From Heterohyrax brucei (taxonomy: Eukaryota > Chordata > Mammalia > Hyracoidea > Procaviidae): a stretch of DNA of 64,000 bases. The stretch is taken from positions 52,946,333 through 53,010,332 of the forward strand of contig CM053141.1 in NCBI GenBank assembly GCA_028571685.1. Reading direction: 5' to 3'. Made by a program: the position numbers and the translations under genes. The notes under the pieces were generated by a model. That model did no database searches, was not told the origin of the DNA, and was given only the letters and a program-made list of their open reading frames with translations. Positions 36,906-47,559 of the stretch are shown piece after piece (within the stretch, counting starts at the first letter, position 1; each line of letters begins with the position of its first letter).

Positions 36906-38661
36906 TCATTGACTGCTTTCAAGCATCTGTAACCACACCTGGCTACCCTGAGTGTCAGCTGCCACTTCAGAGTAGGCCTGTACCAAAAGGGAGTATTTGA
37001 TCTCCTGTGGTTTCTTATGGCGACATAGACAGTAGCAGCCTACACCGATGGCCAATATGAAGAGGAATACTATCCCCACAAGACCAGCCCATTCCTTTGT
37101 CAGCACGCCCAATTGAGACCAAAACCCTCGCATGATTGAGGCCAATGAAGCGTCCACTCGGGTGGAGTTGACAGACATTATGGCATTACGCAACTGAGTG
37201 ATAAGCGCCTCAGTCTCTTTGGACCAATTTCCAGTCAATTGTTGAGACAGAGTTCTAGAGAGATAAGCAGCCCTGGAGATGTTGTGAAAATGAACGGGAG
37301 TGACGCAGACGCTGGCTAGGCGCCACTCACAGCCCAGCTGCACTAGCTGGGTTAAACTGTCCACTTGCTCTTGAACTAAGTCTACACGGTGATTTAATAT
37401 TCGAATGGCTCCCAGAAGTTTTCCATTAACTGCAAGCTGTGTTTGTAGCGTTGTAGCGGTGTTTTCCGCCATTTGATTAAGGGCGTCGGCTGTTTGCACA
37501 GTTTGAGTCAAGGCTACTGCAGCGGCGGCTGCCGCAGCGACAGAGGCAGTAACTGCCGCAACAATGGCAGCGGTAATTCCAAAGTCTCCTTTGGAGCGCA
37601 AATGAGTTGACAGTGACGATCGGGTGTTCTGCACTGGCCATGGTACGTAGCGAGGCAACCTAGTAACTAGAGCGGTATGAAACATAGAAGCATTCCAACA
37701 TAATGAGTAGAAACAAGTATTATTAGTACATGAAACGGAGTCATTAGAGGGACGGGAGTCATGCATTAACATGAACATGAAAGGTGGTTGCACACAAACA
37801 GGAGTGGGAGGGAAGGTAAGGTTAGAGCCCACTCCTTGTGTTTCTAGTGTGTCCTCAAACACACCTGTGGAATTCCACTTCACAGTGGTGTTACTAATTG
37901 TACCACCGGTCAGCATGACAACTGGGGTTATGTCAGTGCAACCTCCACCGACACCACAAAGTAGCCAAACATCAAAGGATTAGTGGGGCTTGCCTGTGTT
38001 GGAAACTGCCAGGTATAATTCTTCCCGGGGGAGAAGTGGTTGGCCTGCGTTCCAATATTGGGAGAGAATGTGAAAAAGGATTTGACAGCCCACGGGGACC
38101 GATGGCTTTGGCAGCCAGTCCAAAGCTGGGGCCAATCGCGGGTGCTTTTGCAATAGGGGGCCCAGCGAGGCTGGGGGGGGACAGTAGAATTTCCTTTGGG
38201 GATCATGAGGGGTAAACGACCTTGCAGCAAGGTACCATTCGTGGTGGGGTTAGAGCTATTTTTTGGGGGGGGTCAAACCACCCCGCAGACATATTATACA
38301 GTGTGACACATGGGGTGTTCTCTATAGAGTTTTCTAGATCAGACAGGTTGTGGGGCACACGAAAGCAGAGAAGGCCCCGCAAGGTGACATTGAGTGGACG
38401 AGGTTCAGAGCTGCTGCTCTCATCTACCGGAATCGAGGGAAGTTGAAGGGAGTCATTAGTGGTAAAAAGTTGGGGGAACAACCCTGAAGAATAGTGGACT
38501 GGGAGAGGTAGGGGCAGAACATCTAAGAGCCCCCAATACTTATCTGTGTCTGCGCCATCAGTGTCCACAGCATCAGCGTTGGAAGCTTCATTGATTAGCA
38601 GAGGTGTCAGCAGTAATGACAGGGGTAGGATTTTCAGGAGAGTCATCAGCGGAGACATCAT
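36906..38661 (-). pseudogene. env: Retroviral env, two frameshifts, transmembrane half open
   Basis: Envelope glycoprotein gene starting at ATG 38661 with a hydrophobic signal peptide. The surface part is split into three reading frames: a shift near a run of eight G (+ strand) at about 38265-38275 and another at about 37970-37990. From 37916 to 36906 a single frame of 336 codons is open and covers the end of the surface subunit and the whole transmembrane subunit: an Ala/Val-rich fusion-peptide-like stretch, a heptad-rich region, a Cys pair without the CX6CC motif, a membrane span at about residues 280-300 (WAGLVGIVFLFIL) and a short cytoplasmic tail. Broken as it stands. Confidence 0.9.
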
Positions 38662-40234
38662 GCCTGACTAGTCGGATCAATCGGCTGGGAACCCAAATAG
38701 GAGCTTGGGAGTCCTGCGGGAAAATACAAACAGCTCCTCGGGTGATAGTGACAACTGGTGCTGGACCCTTCCATTTGCCAGAAAGGGTATCTTTCCATAT
38801 AGCTGTTCGTGGAGGGGTTTCCGCCGCACCACTATGGCGCTCTGCAGCGGAGCGTCCCTCCTTATCCAAAGTTAAAAAATTTAGTGTAAACAGGGCCAGG
38901 GCCAGCCTGTTCTGAGGAGTGTGTCCCTGCCCAATTCCCCTTTTTTGTTTTAATAGACAGGCTTTGAGGGTTGAGTGAGCTCTTTCAACTATTCCCTGGC
39001 CCTGGGGATTGTACGGGATGCCATGGGTGCAATGCACACGCATGGCTTGCAGGAAATTTTGGAACGGTAGGCCGGTGTAAGCAGGTGCGTTGTCTGTTTT
39101 AAGACTGAGTGGGGCACCCCAAGCTGCCCAAGCTGTAAGACAGTGGGAGATAACATGCCGGGCTGCCTCGCCTGTGTGGGCTGAAGCAAAAATGATACCA
39201 GAATAGGAGTCTACAGAGACATGAACATATTTTAATCTGCCAAATTCTGGAATATGAGTGACATCCACCTGCCAAAGATGGCAGGGACGAAGGCCTCGGG
39301 GGTTCACACCCACCGAAGGGGTTGGCAAGTGAGGTGCACAGGCAGTACAGTTGCGCACAACGTCACGAGCTTGTTCTCGAGAGATACCAAAGTGACGTGA
39401 AAGGGTTTGTGAGTTGACGTGGAATTGATCATGAAAATTTTGCGCCTGTTGTAGGGCCGAAAGGATGATAGGCATGCGGGTTAACTGGTCTGCCATTGCA
39501 TCACCTAGTGTAATTGGCCCAGGGAGGTTTTGGTGTGCTCGGTGCTGAACAATGAAAAAGGGGGAGTTGCGATTTAGAATAATTTTCTGGATGTCAGTAA
39601 ACACAGCAGCAGCAGGCGAGTTGGAGCAAATGACCCCTGCTGCTTCCAGAGCTCTGACTGCATTAACCACATATGCAGAATCTGAAACGATGTTGACGGG
39701 GTCGGTATTGTTCTGCAGAGCCAGCTTAACTGCCTGTAACTCTACCAACTGCGCTGAACAATTTGGGAACAAGTATGTTTGGGTGGAGTGATTGGGAATG
39801 ACAATGCTGCCAACACCAGAGTTGGAACCATCGGTGAAGATGGAGAGAGCATTTGGTATAGGCTTGTCAGAAGTACAGCGCGGGAAGATGATTGGATGGC
39901 TAGCACTGAACTGGAGCAGAGGGTCTTTCGGGTAATGATTATCGATTACTCCCGAAAATGAACATAAAAGGACGGCCCAATCATCAGAGGTTGTCACAAG
40001 GGTCTGTATTTGGGTTCTGTTATAGGGAGTAATTAACTTTTCGGGGTGACGTCCAAAGAATTCGACAGCTTGGGACAGTCCGAGCGAGGCCATTCTTGCC
40101 ACAGCGCCCGGGTACCATTCAATACTGCGCTGCGGGGAAATGCGGGGGTGAACCCATCGAAGGGGGCCACCCTGCCATAACACCCCTGTGGGCTGGCAAG
40201 GAGTGGGCAAAACACAGAGTGTGTAGCCCTGCAA
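38588..40234 (-). pseudogene. pol: Retroviral pol remnant: RT connection, RNase H and integrase
   Basis: Open for 548 codons but with no start ATG of its own; the first codon in the open stretch is TTG. The N-terminal 110 residues match the end of reverse transcriptase. RNase H shows FTDGSNSG, an ELQAV glutamate and SDSAYV. Integrase has the zinc-binding H-x3-H and C-x2-C (HDQFH, CTAC) and all three catalytic acids (WQVDVTHIPEFG, KTDNAPAYT, NPQGQGIVERAHSTLK). It ends at 38588 and overlaps the env start by about 74 nt. Protease and the RT active site are missing and the frame differs from gag, so no normal Gag-Pol can be made. Confidence 0.93.
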
Positions 40235-41480
40235 CGATTGCGGCGGCTAATTTAGAACTAGTAGGATGAACTTCTCTGCATCTACGCAGCCAATCTTCCA
40301 AAGGCTTATCTCTATGGCCCTGCAATAGTTTTCTATAATCACTGGTACACTGCTCAAAAACTATTTGTTTCACAAAGGCGGCAGTATTGCGAGACTCTCC
40401 CATTGATCTAACTACAGCCTGATTCACTCTGGCTACAAAGTCAGAGAAAGGTTCGTCAGGCTTCTGATGCAATTGGGTTACTTGCCCTCCATCGTCCCCT
40501 CGGGAGGGGATACGCTTCCAGGCTCGTAAGCAGATGTTATTAATTTGCTCATACACCACTGGGTTATAGTCTGTCTGATTAGAAGTATACGGCCCATAAC
40601 CCATCAACATATCAAGGTTCCAGTCGGGCTCATGCAGGATGGTGGCATTCCTATGAGCCTGCTCTTGGGCAGCGTCATGAGCTAGGGACTTCCAATCTAA
40701 ATACTGTCCATTAGACAGGCAAGTGCGGGCCAAGTGCTGCCAATCACTAGGCGTTAAAGCCATATTTTGCAAAGTGCCCAAAAGACCAACAACATAGGGG
40801 GAGTTCGGACCATATTCTTTAACTCCTTTGGCTAGATTTTTGACATATTTGAAATCAAGGGGTTCATGAACTCTGTCGCCGTCATCATCCAGAAAAACAG
40901 GAAATAGCTGCTTAGAGAAGGAGCGCCCGCCAGGGGGCGGGTGCGAGGGGTTATAGGGCGGCGGGGCCGTGGGCTGTCCTATGGACAGCCCACCCAGGCG
41001 ACGGGATAACGCCTTAATCTGAGGGTCGGGAGACTTTTCTGGCCCGACCCCTAGTCCCCCGCACGCGCCCAGAGTCTCCTCTTCGTCGGAGTCGCTGCTT
41101 TCACTTTCACTCCCTAGCTGCTCTCGGCAAGTGCTTCCCTGCTGTGACCTCTCTTCTTTAACCTTTTCTAGTATGTCTGCGCCCCGGACTAGTATTCTCT
41201 CAACCACCTCAGACTCGTCGTGCAAACAAGTCAGGATTAAGACCCAGATACCCATAACTCCTGGGGGCAGGCCTCCTTGGGTATCCGCTCTGGTTAGATC
41301 TCCACCCAATTTATTCCAGGCGCTCAGCGTTAAATGACCCGAGACCAGGAACCAGGGGGCCACTTCCTCCACTGCTGAGAGGAAAGTTTTAAGGGTCCCC
41401 TGTTTAATCTGAATGCCCCTACATTTTAATAGTTCCTTTAAAGGCACAAACAGCCTCTGGCTGCTTGGGTGATTCCCCAT
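40119..41480 (-). pseudogene. gag: Retroviral gag (matrix and capsid), truncated and fused to a foreign-frame tail
   Basis: Gag forms the virus core. The likely true start is the ATG at 41480 (MGN, a myristoylation-type start); the frame runs 453 codons. Visible order: matrix (about 1-110), an acidic Ser-rich segment, PTAPPPYNPSH with PPPY at about 173-176 (a late-domain motif; PTAP overlaps it), then capsid with YGPNSPYVVGLL and a major-homology-like region KPDEPFSDFVARVNQAV. After TSSKLAAAIVAG the sequence switches into pol-derived DNA read in a wrong frame, giving about 35 unrelated residues. Nucleocapsid zinc knuckles are absent. The leader carries the 85-bp duplication with an out-of-frame upstream ATG. 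Confidence 0.92.
40225..40245 (-). other. Internal deletion junction of the provirus
   Basis: Capsid coding ends and late reverse-transcriptase coding begins within about 20 bp. The missing part would hold the rest of gag, protease and most of RT. The exact base cannot be fixed without an intact relative. Confidence 0.8.
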
Positions 41481-41625
41481 TATCTTCCCGGTAAATACCG
41501 CTCCAGTAAATACTGACCCAGGTAAATACCTGCTCACCCGGAAGGCTGCTTGGGTGATTCCCCATTATCTTCCCGGTAAATACCGCTCCAGTAAATACTG
41601 ACCCAGGTAAATACCTGCTCACCCG
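41459..41625 (-). repeat. 85-bp tandem duplication over the gag leader and start codon
   Basis: The 82 bp at 41459-41540 recur without difference at 41544-41625 (period 85). Each copy includes the gag ATG context ATGGGGAATCACCC and the potential donor GGTGAGCAGGTA. Since 85 is not a multiple of three, the upstream copy of the ATG (41565) is out of frame with gag. Confidence 0.95.
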
Positions 41626-41669
41626 TCCAGGCGTCCCCGCGGTGAGGGTTGCAGTCCTATCCCCTTCAG

Positions 41670-41687
41670 GTCCCTGTCCGGGCGCCA
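41670..41687 (-). other. Primer binding site, tRNA-Lys type
   Basis: Minus strand reads TGGCGCCCGGACAGGGAC two bases inside the 5' LTR. It differs at one base from the site complementary to tRNA-Lys3 (established for MMTV and lentiviruses). This supports the class II assignment. Confidence 0.9.
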
Positions 41688-41689
41688 AA

Positions 41690-41992
41690 TGTCGCTGCCT
41701 GCGACCCCCGGAACCCGCCCGGGGCCCCAAGCAGGAGACACCGAATGCAGGGAGACAAGAGAGGAACAACAACAACTTTATTTTTCTGGGCTTCGGCTTA
41801 TATACCGAGCCATGTCCAATAGGCGTTCAGTTTGGCATGGGGTGAGGGCGGCTTTCTCTTCTAACTGGCTGCAATCATCAGGCCATCATGGGCGTCACAC
41901 AGGGGCTGACGTGGGGAGGCGGGTTTACTCAGGGCGCGGTCGGGTGTCTCGGCGCCATCTTCAAGGCGCGGCTGCGATGTGGGCTTCCCACA
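41690..41992 (-). repeat. 5' LTR of the provirus
   Basis: 303 bp, minus-strand ends TGTGGGAAG and GCAGCGACA, the canonical TG...CA. TATATAA at 41798-41804 and AATAAA at 41777-41782 lie only about 15 bp apart, so the RNA start should fall at or after the AATAAA, implying a very short R region. A TGACGT-type site lies upstream at about 41907-41912. Confidence 0.96.
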
Positions 41993-42145
41993 GTCAGAGA
42001 GGCAGTCTTGGACAGGAATACTTGATCTCTAAGGAAGTTTGAACCTGTTACTTAGTTTCTCTGTACTATAGTTACAACATATGTAAGAAAGGGTTGTTGG
42101 GATAGTTTGATGTGTGCCTACTATGTGATAGGCATTATATATGTG
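41993..42145 (+). repeat. MIR-like relic abutting the provirus
   Basis: TTTGAACCTGTTACTTAGTT, then GTAAGAAAGGGTTGTTGGGA resembles the MIR core and its 3' part. It begins directly at the LTR edge, so the left part of the relic seems absent. Confidence 0.5.
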
Positions 42146-45100
42146 GGATTATTATTGCATTAAGAAGGATGGGAGAAAAAAACTCTAATGAAAGTTGTTT
42201 GGTGTTTGCATCTTTTTCCTTGTTGAAATAGATGCTGAGAGTTTTTGTTTTTTCTAGTTTTTAGTTAGGGTGGTGAAGCTTTTAGATTTACATTTGTTTT
42301 GCTTTCTCCTGTTATTATTTCCTTCATGAGATTATATAAACTTTTATGACTTTTTTTAACTGGAGAAAATATGCAATAACATTAAAGAAATTTTAGCAAG
42401 TAATAAAAGGACAAGCTAGTTATACTATCCTGGTACAAACAATTTCTTTCCTGCACATCACTTTCCATAAACACAGATTACAATTAATATATTTAATAGT
42501 ATATACACACATTTATAGTTATGTATATATATAACAAATTATGTAGTATTCTCTTCTTTTTGCTCCATATCCTACAATAAGCGTTACCCACGTGTACTTG
42601 CAGAATCTAAAATGTCTTGTGAAAATGGCTTTCTTACATCAATCAGCCCTTAAACCACCTCATTGGTTACTATTGCACAATCTAACTGCAATATTCCCTC
42701 TAACCTGGTTGTGTGTATTTTATTATTCCATCACATTTCTTTGTGTCACAGATTCCTAACATTTTAATTATGGCAAAATATTTAAAAGGTCAATGAAACA
42801 ACCCCTAAATGAGCTTTTGATACAATATGATCACAGAGGCTTTGTCCCTGGCTTGAAACTGATTATGTGAACGTACAGTGTGCACCTTTAGAAAGGCTAG
42901 CAATTCTGCCATCAGATAAATGATTGCAGCCTTCAGTGGGCTGGCTCCCTTTATTTTAGCTACTGGTTGTGAAGCTGGGAAACAAGGCTGCATGGGGAAT
43001 GAGGGCCTGGATTTTTTTTTTTTTTTTCCTTTCTTTCTGTTTTTTTTTTTTTTTTTTTTGCAAACGGAAATGTCAAGCTATGTGACTATGCCCGGTGGAA
43101 GGCGACCCCCCGTGAGGTATGATAAGCCCTGGGCCTGCTCCACACGCTATGCTGAAAATGCCGTGGGAGGGCTTCCCAAGCTGATGGAACTAATGACAGT
43201 AATAGCTCTGGGTAATTTGTCTTTTTCCTTACTGTGCACATTCTCTCCATGTGGTGCACTTTACACCTACCACCAGGCTCACATCTGGAATGCTGCGACC
43301 CTCTCGGGCTTGATTCACAGAGGTTGAATTCTCCTGGAAAGTAAATCTGACCCCTAATTTTCTTAATAATTCAGGATTATGCTAATGTTACTCAGCAACC
43401 ATTGTTGAATGGTACAGGAGTCCTGAAGACAGCTTAAGCCCTTGTACTGGAAGCATGACCAAGCTTTCCTTACATGTTTGGTTTTGGTTTTTCCCCCATA
43501 TCATTCTCATAGAAGCAGTATAAATTTTGCACAATGAGTTGTTTACATTAAAGGTTCATTGTTTCTGGTGGTAGGGCATCCTTGCCTTCAGAAGAAATTT
43601 TCTGTTTTGTTTTCTTGGTAAAGAGGTTTTCTGCTAAGGATTTATAAGAATACTAATGATAGGTTTGGGCTTTTAATTCTAACTGTAAGAAGTACTTAGA
43701 TAGTTAAGGAAACTGACAAAATAATTTCAGGGATAGATAAACCAGACTTCACAGCACTTTAATCTCATAAATGCAGAGTGCTCTCAGGAAGATTTTAACA
43801 AAAAAAAAATCCTATTTTAGTGCTGATTCCACAGCAAGACTATGCTTCTAATATTGATTTTGTGTCTCATGTTTTCAGTATTTATGCTAAAAAAAAGAGT
43901 TAAAAGTATAAACATCTGAACATATCTTTTGGGAAAACATAAGTGGTCTTAGGCTTTAAGAAATGTTTGTGCTATATCAGAAGGGTGGGCTTTTCTGGCT
44001 TTCTGGGAATAAAGGGAGAATAAAAGTATCTCCATAAATTAGTATGTGAAAGATTCCCCCTGAGTGCAGACATCGTTCAGCCACCATCGGAGATAGGAGA
44101 ACCGCATCACTTGCCGGGAAGGAATATGTGTGCTCGTGAATGTGTCTATCTGAATCATTCAATCAAAATATTTGTAAAGTTGTTTCTGAGTTATAAGTAA
44201 ATCTCAGACTATACCTGTTGCTATCCAGTTGATTCCACCTTGCAGCGACTCAATTCAGTTATAAATAGGCACTTCATTTTATTCCCTTTTTCTTCAACTC
44301 AGATCCAGCAAGGTACTAGTGAACCATTTGGTTTGAAGGACCAACACTGATTTACACAACAAATTGCAAGTTGTTTGTATTGATTATTAATTCATTTTCT
44401 CACAAACAATGTAGGGGCTGTAATCATTTTTCTATAAATCATATCTGTAGCTAAAACCCAGCAGTTAAATGATAATAAATTCATCAGCAATGCTCAGTGT
44501 CTCTCTTAGTACCTCTGACAATTGACTCAGTTGCTCAAACTCCCTACCAGCTTGAGGGCAGGTAAGTTTGCATATCAAAGTATCAGGCCATTGCAGAATT
44601 TAATCATAGACTCAGGCCACTCTCTAAAACTTTTCTGGTACCTAACTATAGGGAGACAAATTCCAGAGTATATATATTCTCACTTGAATTTCCTAAGAGG
44701 TAGACACCCAGACACGTTTATGTAAAAACCAATGAAATTACCAGAGGAGAGAGGAGGGAGGAGTTCAATGACTGGTAGGTTGAGTGGCAAGATGAGTGTC
44801 CCAGTGCCTTCTCTAAACTATTCCTTCCCACCGGGTCTGAGCCTTTAGGAAGCATTGCTGTGGGAAATAATAATGGTCATCATTATCCCTGGGTGAGGCC
44901 AAGCAGGCTGCAGAAGGACTGCTGGAGGGGCTAATCGTGACAAGTATGCTGTGGTGATTCTCCCTGGTCGCATTCTTTTTGGCAAGATATATGAAGAGAG
45001 GGGTGTCCTGCCTGTGTAACGTACCGAGTGAGGTGAAGATGCTGAGAGAAGCCTAGCTTATGAGGCCAAGATTAGGTCAGGGTCTGCAGCGTTTTGATTT

Positions 45101-45584
45101 ACTCTTTCTTTCATATGCAATGCTTTAACATATTTGGTAAGAAAACTCCTAAAACAACAACGGTAAAATATTAGACGATGTCTGTCTGATTTCAGCATAA
45201 TCGGTGAGGCATGGAAATCAGTTGGTGCGTTTCGCTGAATTCCGTGAAGCTCCAGTAACGAGCAGTGTACTGGGACACACTGTTGATGACGATACCAAAG
45301 TCGATGAGACTGGCTATTATTACTGATACTTTCCATCTTTTGAGCCAGGTGCCTGGCATTCAACGTCTTGTGCGATCCTCACAACAGCTCCAAATGGTCA
45401 ATATTAACACAGAGAAGGAAGCTGGAGATCAGAGGGATTCAGTATGGAGGAGGTATTAAGATGGGAACTTAGATTTGTCTGACAGCAAAGCTCTCAGCTC
45501 CATCTCCTCTCTCATCCTCTAATCCACTTGCCCCAGGCCCCTCTTCTCAGCTGTTTGTCGTTTTACTCTTAAGCACTAGGAAAG
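42146..45584. other. Intergenic DNA with a candidate conserved block
   Basis: No gene or young repeat recognised, apart from a T-run at about 43011-43061. The stretch 42600-43340 (TTAATTATGG, CTGATTATGTG, CAGATAAATGATTG, then a GC-richer part) looks non-random and may be conserved non-coding DNA. The open frame spanning the T-run is judged accidental. Confidence 0.5.
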
Positions 45585-45800
45585 GAAAAGGCTGAGTCAG
45601 GAATATGGGGGCTTGACTCCCAGTTCAGCCAGCTGAGTGACCTTGGGTGGTCATCCAACTTTTCCAGGTCTCAGTGTCCTTGATAAATTATAGATAATCG
45701 TAACTCATAAGGGGGTCTTTGGGGAAACAAAGAGTGAGGTAATGCCTGTAAACTGCTGAGCACAACTCCTGGCACACAGCACTCAGTGAAGGTAACCCGT
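45585..45800 (+). repeat. MIR SINE relic
   Basis: Shows the MIR core AGCTGAGTGACCTTGGGTGG, then TCTCAGTGTCC and the 3' part with CCTGGCACACAGCACTCAGT. Confidence 0.8.
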
Positions 45801-46509
45801 TAATTTATAATAATAAACCTCCCTAAGATTTAAAGTTTCTTTTCTTTCTTTTAGGAATCTGAAACAGAGGTCTTTAAAAATATGTCGTTGTTCTTTAACA
45901 GTCTTATAAAATTGTAGCACATTTACTCATAAAGTTATACTTATTTGCATTTTTATAAAACGTGGTCTCAGGATAGCCACTACTTTTTTGGATACAGTTA
46001 TTTTATATAAAATAATGCTTTGGCTTGGAATATTTTGCTTTTTGTAAAAATGTAAGTATGTCATTCTGGTTTAGAAGGTAGTTAAGGTTTTATAGCTGAT
46101 TTAGCTGATTCTTGAGAAATGTTGATAGTCATTTATATTGGGTTGTCTTCCTCCTTGCACGTCCTTTCCTTGAGAGGTACTGAGGGTGGGATGGGTGCTG
46201 GTAAGTTTTTAAGAGAACTCCCTGGACACCATCAGCTGTTACCTTTTCATTTATTTATTTAGCATACATTAACTGATCTCTTAACAATGCCTAAATTCTG
46301 AAAGATTAGAAAGGCATGTTTAAAAAGAACTTTTAACCACAAGAAACTTATTGTTAGCAGGGTAGCTATTGTTTTATTTATAAACAGATATATTCTTGTA
46401 AGAGGAGAAAGTTCACAAGAGGAAGGAGACACTTCAGCTGAGGGAAATAAGCTCCTTGGATGGGGTGAGTTTTAAATATCTATGTAGACTTGGTATGATT
46501 TAGATGGTG

Positions 46510-46593
46510 GGCATGCGGCAAGGCTGTTTCGTTCTGTTATGCATAGGGTTTCTATGAGTTGGAACCGATTTGATAGTTCATAACAACAACTAC
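46510..46593 (+). mobile_element. RTE 3'-end fragment
   Basis: Plus orientation: GCAAGGCTGTTTCGTTCTGT, then GAGTTGGAACCGATTTGATA, ending in a CATAACAACAAC tail typical of RTE-like tails. Confidence 0.75.
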
Positions 46594-47304
46594 CACACGA
46601 TTTAGTTAAATGTAGGTGGGAAACTTTTTCAGGTAGAAGAAGGCAAAACTACAATGACCAGAGGTACTGCAGTGATTAAGCTGGGGTTTCATGCAGGAAC
46701 AATGAGGAGTCTTTCTGTATAGAACAGGGAGATGCATTCCCACCTCGAGTTTGCAGCAGACTCAGCTGTGGAGCTGACAAAATGTAAATTTTCCCGGCCT
46801 CTATTGCCACCTCTAATATCGTGTTTTAGTCTTTCCAGAACAAAGCCCCGAAGTCCGCATTTTTTCAGACACACCTCAGTTAATTCTGATGCTGGTTGTT
46901 TACAGAACCCTAAGAAACACCAACATGACTGGGTAAGATGGAGTAACGGAGTAGCTTGAGGGTAGACAAGCGGGTGTTAGCCCAGGATGTACATTAGGAT
47001 CACATGGGGAGCCTTTTCTTCTTCTTCTGCTTCTTACCTAAGGCCCACATCAACTAAGTTAGAATCTTGGAGTATGGGGTCTTTGCGTCTTTATTTAAAA
47101 AAAATTACTGTGAAAAACATTCAAAGGTATACACATGTAGGCAGAATGGTAGAAGGAACACTCTTAACTCCTAGTTAATCTTGTTTCATTTATGCACCTA
47201 TCACGTATTCCCTTCCATATTGTTTTGAAGCACATATCAGCCTTTTATTTATAACTTTTCAGTCTGTATATCTAAATATGTGAAAATGCCACAACATCAT
47301 TATT
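46594..47304. other. Intergenic DNA, nothing recognised
   Basis: No gene or clear repeat seen; short open frames without domains. Confidence 0.55.
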
Positions 47305-47415
47305 TGTTGTTAGTTGCCATCAAGTTGGCTTTGATTTAAGGTGAGCTTAAGAAGAATGAAACATTGCCCGCTCCTTCCTCATCTTCATGAAATTGCTAGA
47401 AAGCACAGCAAAATA
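47305..47415 (-). mobile_element. RTE 3'-end fragment
   Basis: Minus copy: TGCCATCAAGTTGGCTTTG, then GAATGAAACATTGCCCGCTC and CATCTTCATGA, parallel to the start of the copies at 58872 and 60560. Confidence 0.65.
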
Positions 47416-47559
47416 CTATTATAATCTTTAGAAAACAATACTTTTTGTTGTAACTCTATGCTGTTTCATAAATGTTGGTGTGTAGGTGAGTCTTTTTAGA
47501 AAGATTGTTTAAGTTGGGATTTTGACGAAGTCTACACATTATGGATTAACATTACTGTT

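Larger units (their letters stand above)
36433..41992 (-). mobile_element. Endogenous retrovirus, class II (betaretrovirus-like), internally deleted
   Basis: Provirus read on the minus strand: LTR, lysine-type primer site, gag, deletion, RNase H and integrase part of pol, env, polypurine tract, LTR. The two 303-bp LTRs differ at one position (36568 A versus 41825 G on the + strand). Total 5.56 kb, against roughly 8-10 kb for complete members, because nucleocapsid, protease and most of reverse transcriptase are absent. Gag, integrase and Env features point to the betaretrovirus-like group (MMTV/HERV-K type). The flanks lack a matching 6-bp duplication: CTCGTT on the left and GTCAGA on the right. 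It cannot replicate by itself; expression from its LTR is possible. Confidence 0.95.

Noticed and set aside
36906-38661. Calling env a working syncytin-like host gene
   Set aside because: Two frameshifts interrupt the surface part and there is no evidence of selection.
42920-43327. 135-codon open frame
   Set aside because: It runs through a T-run that gives a Phe-rich tract and has no domain.
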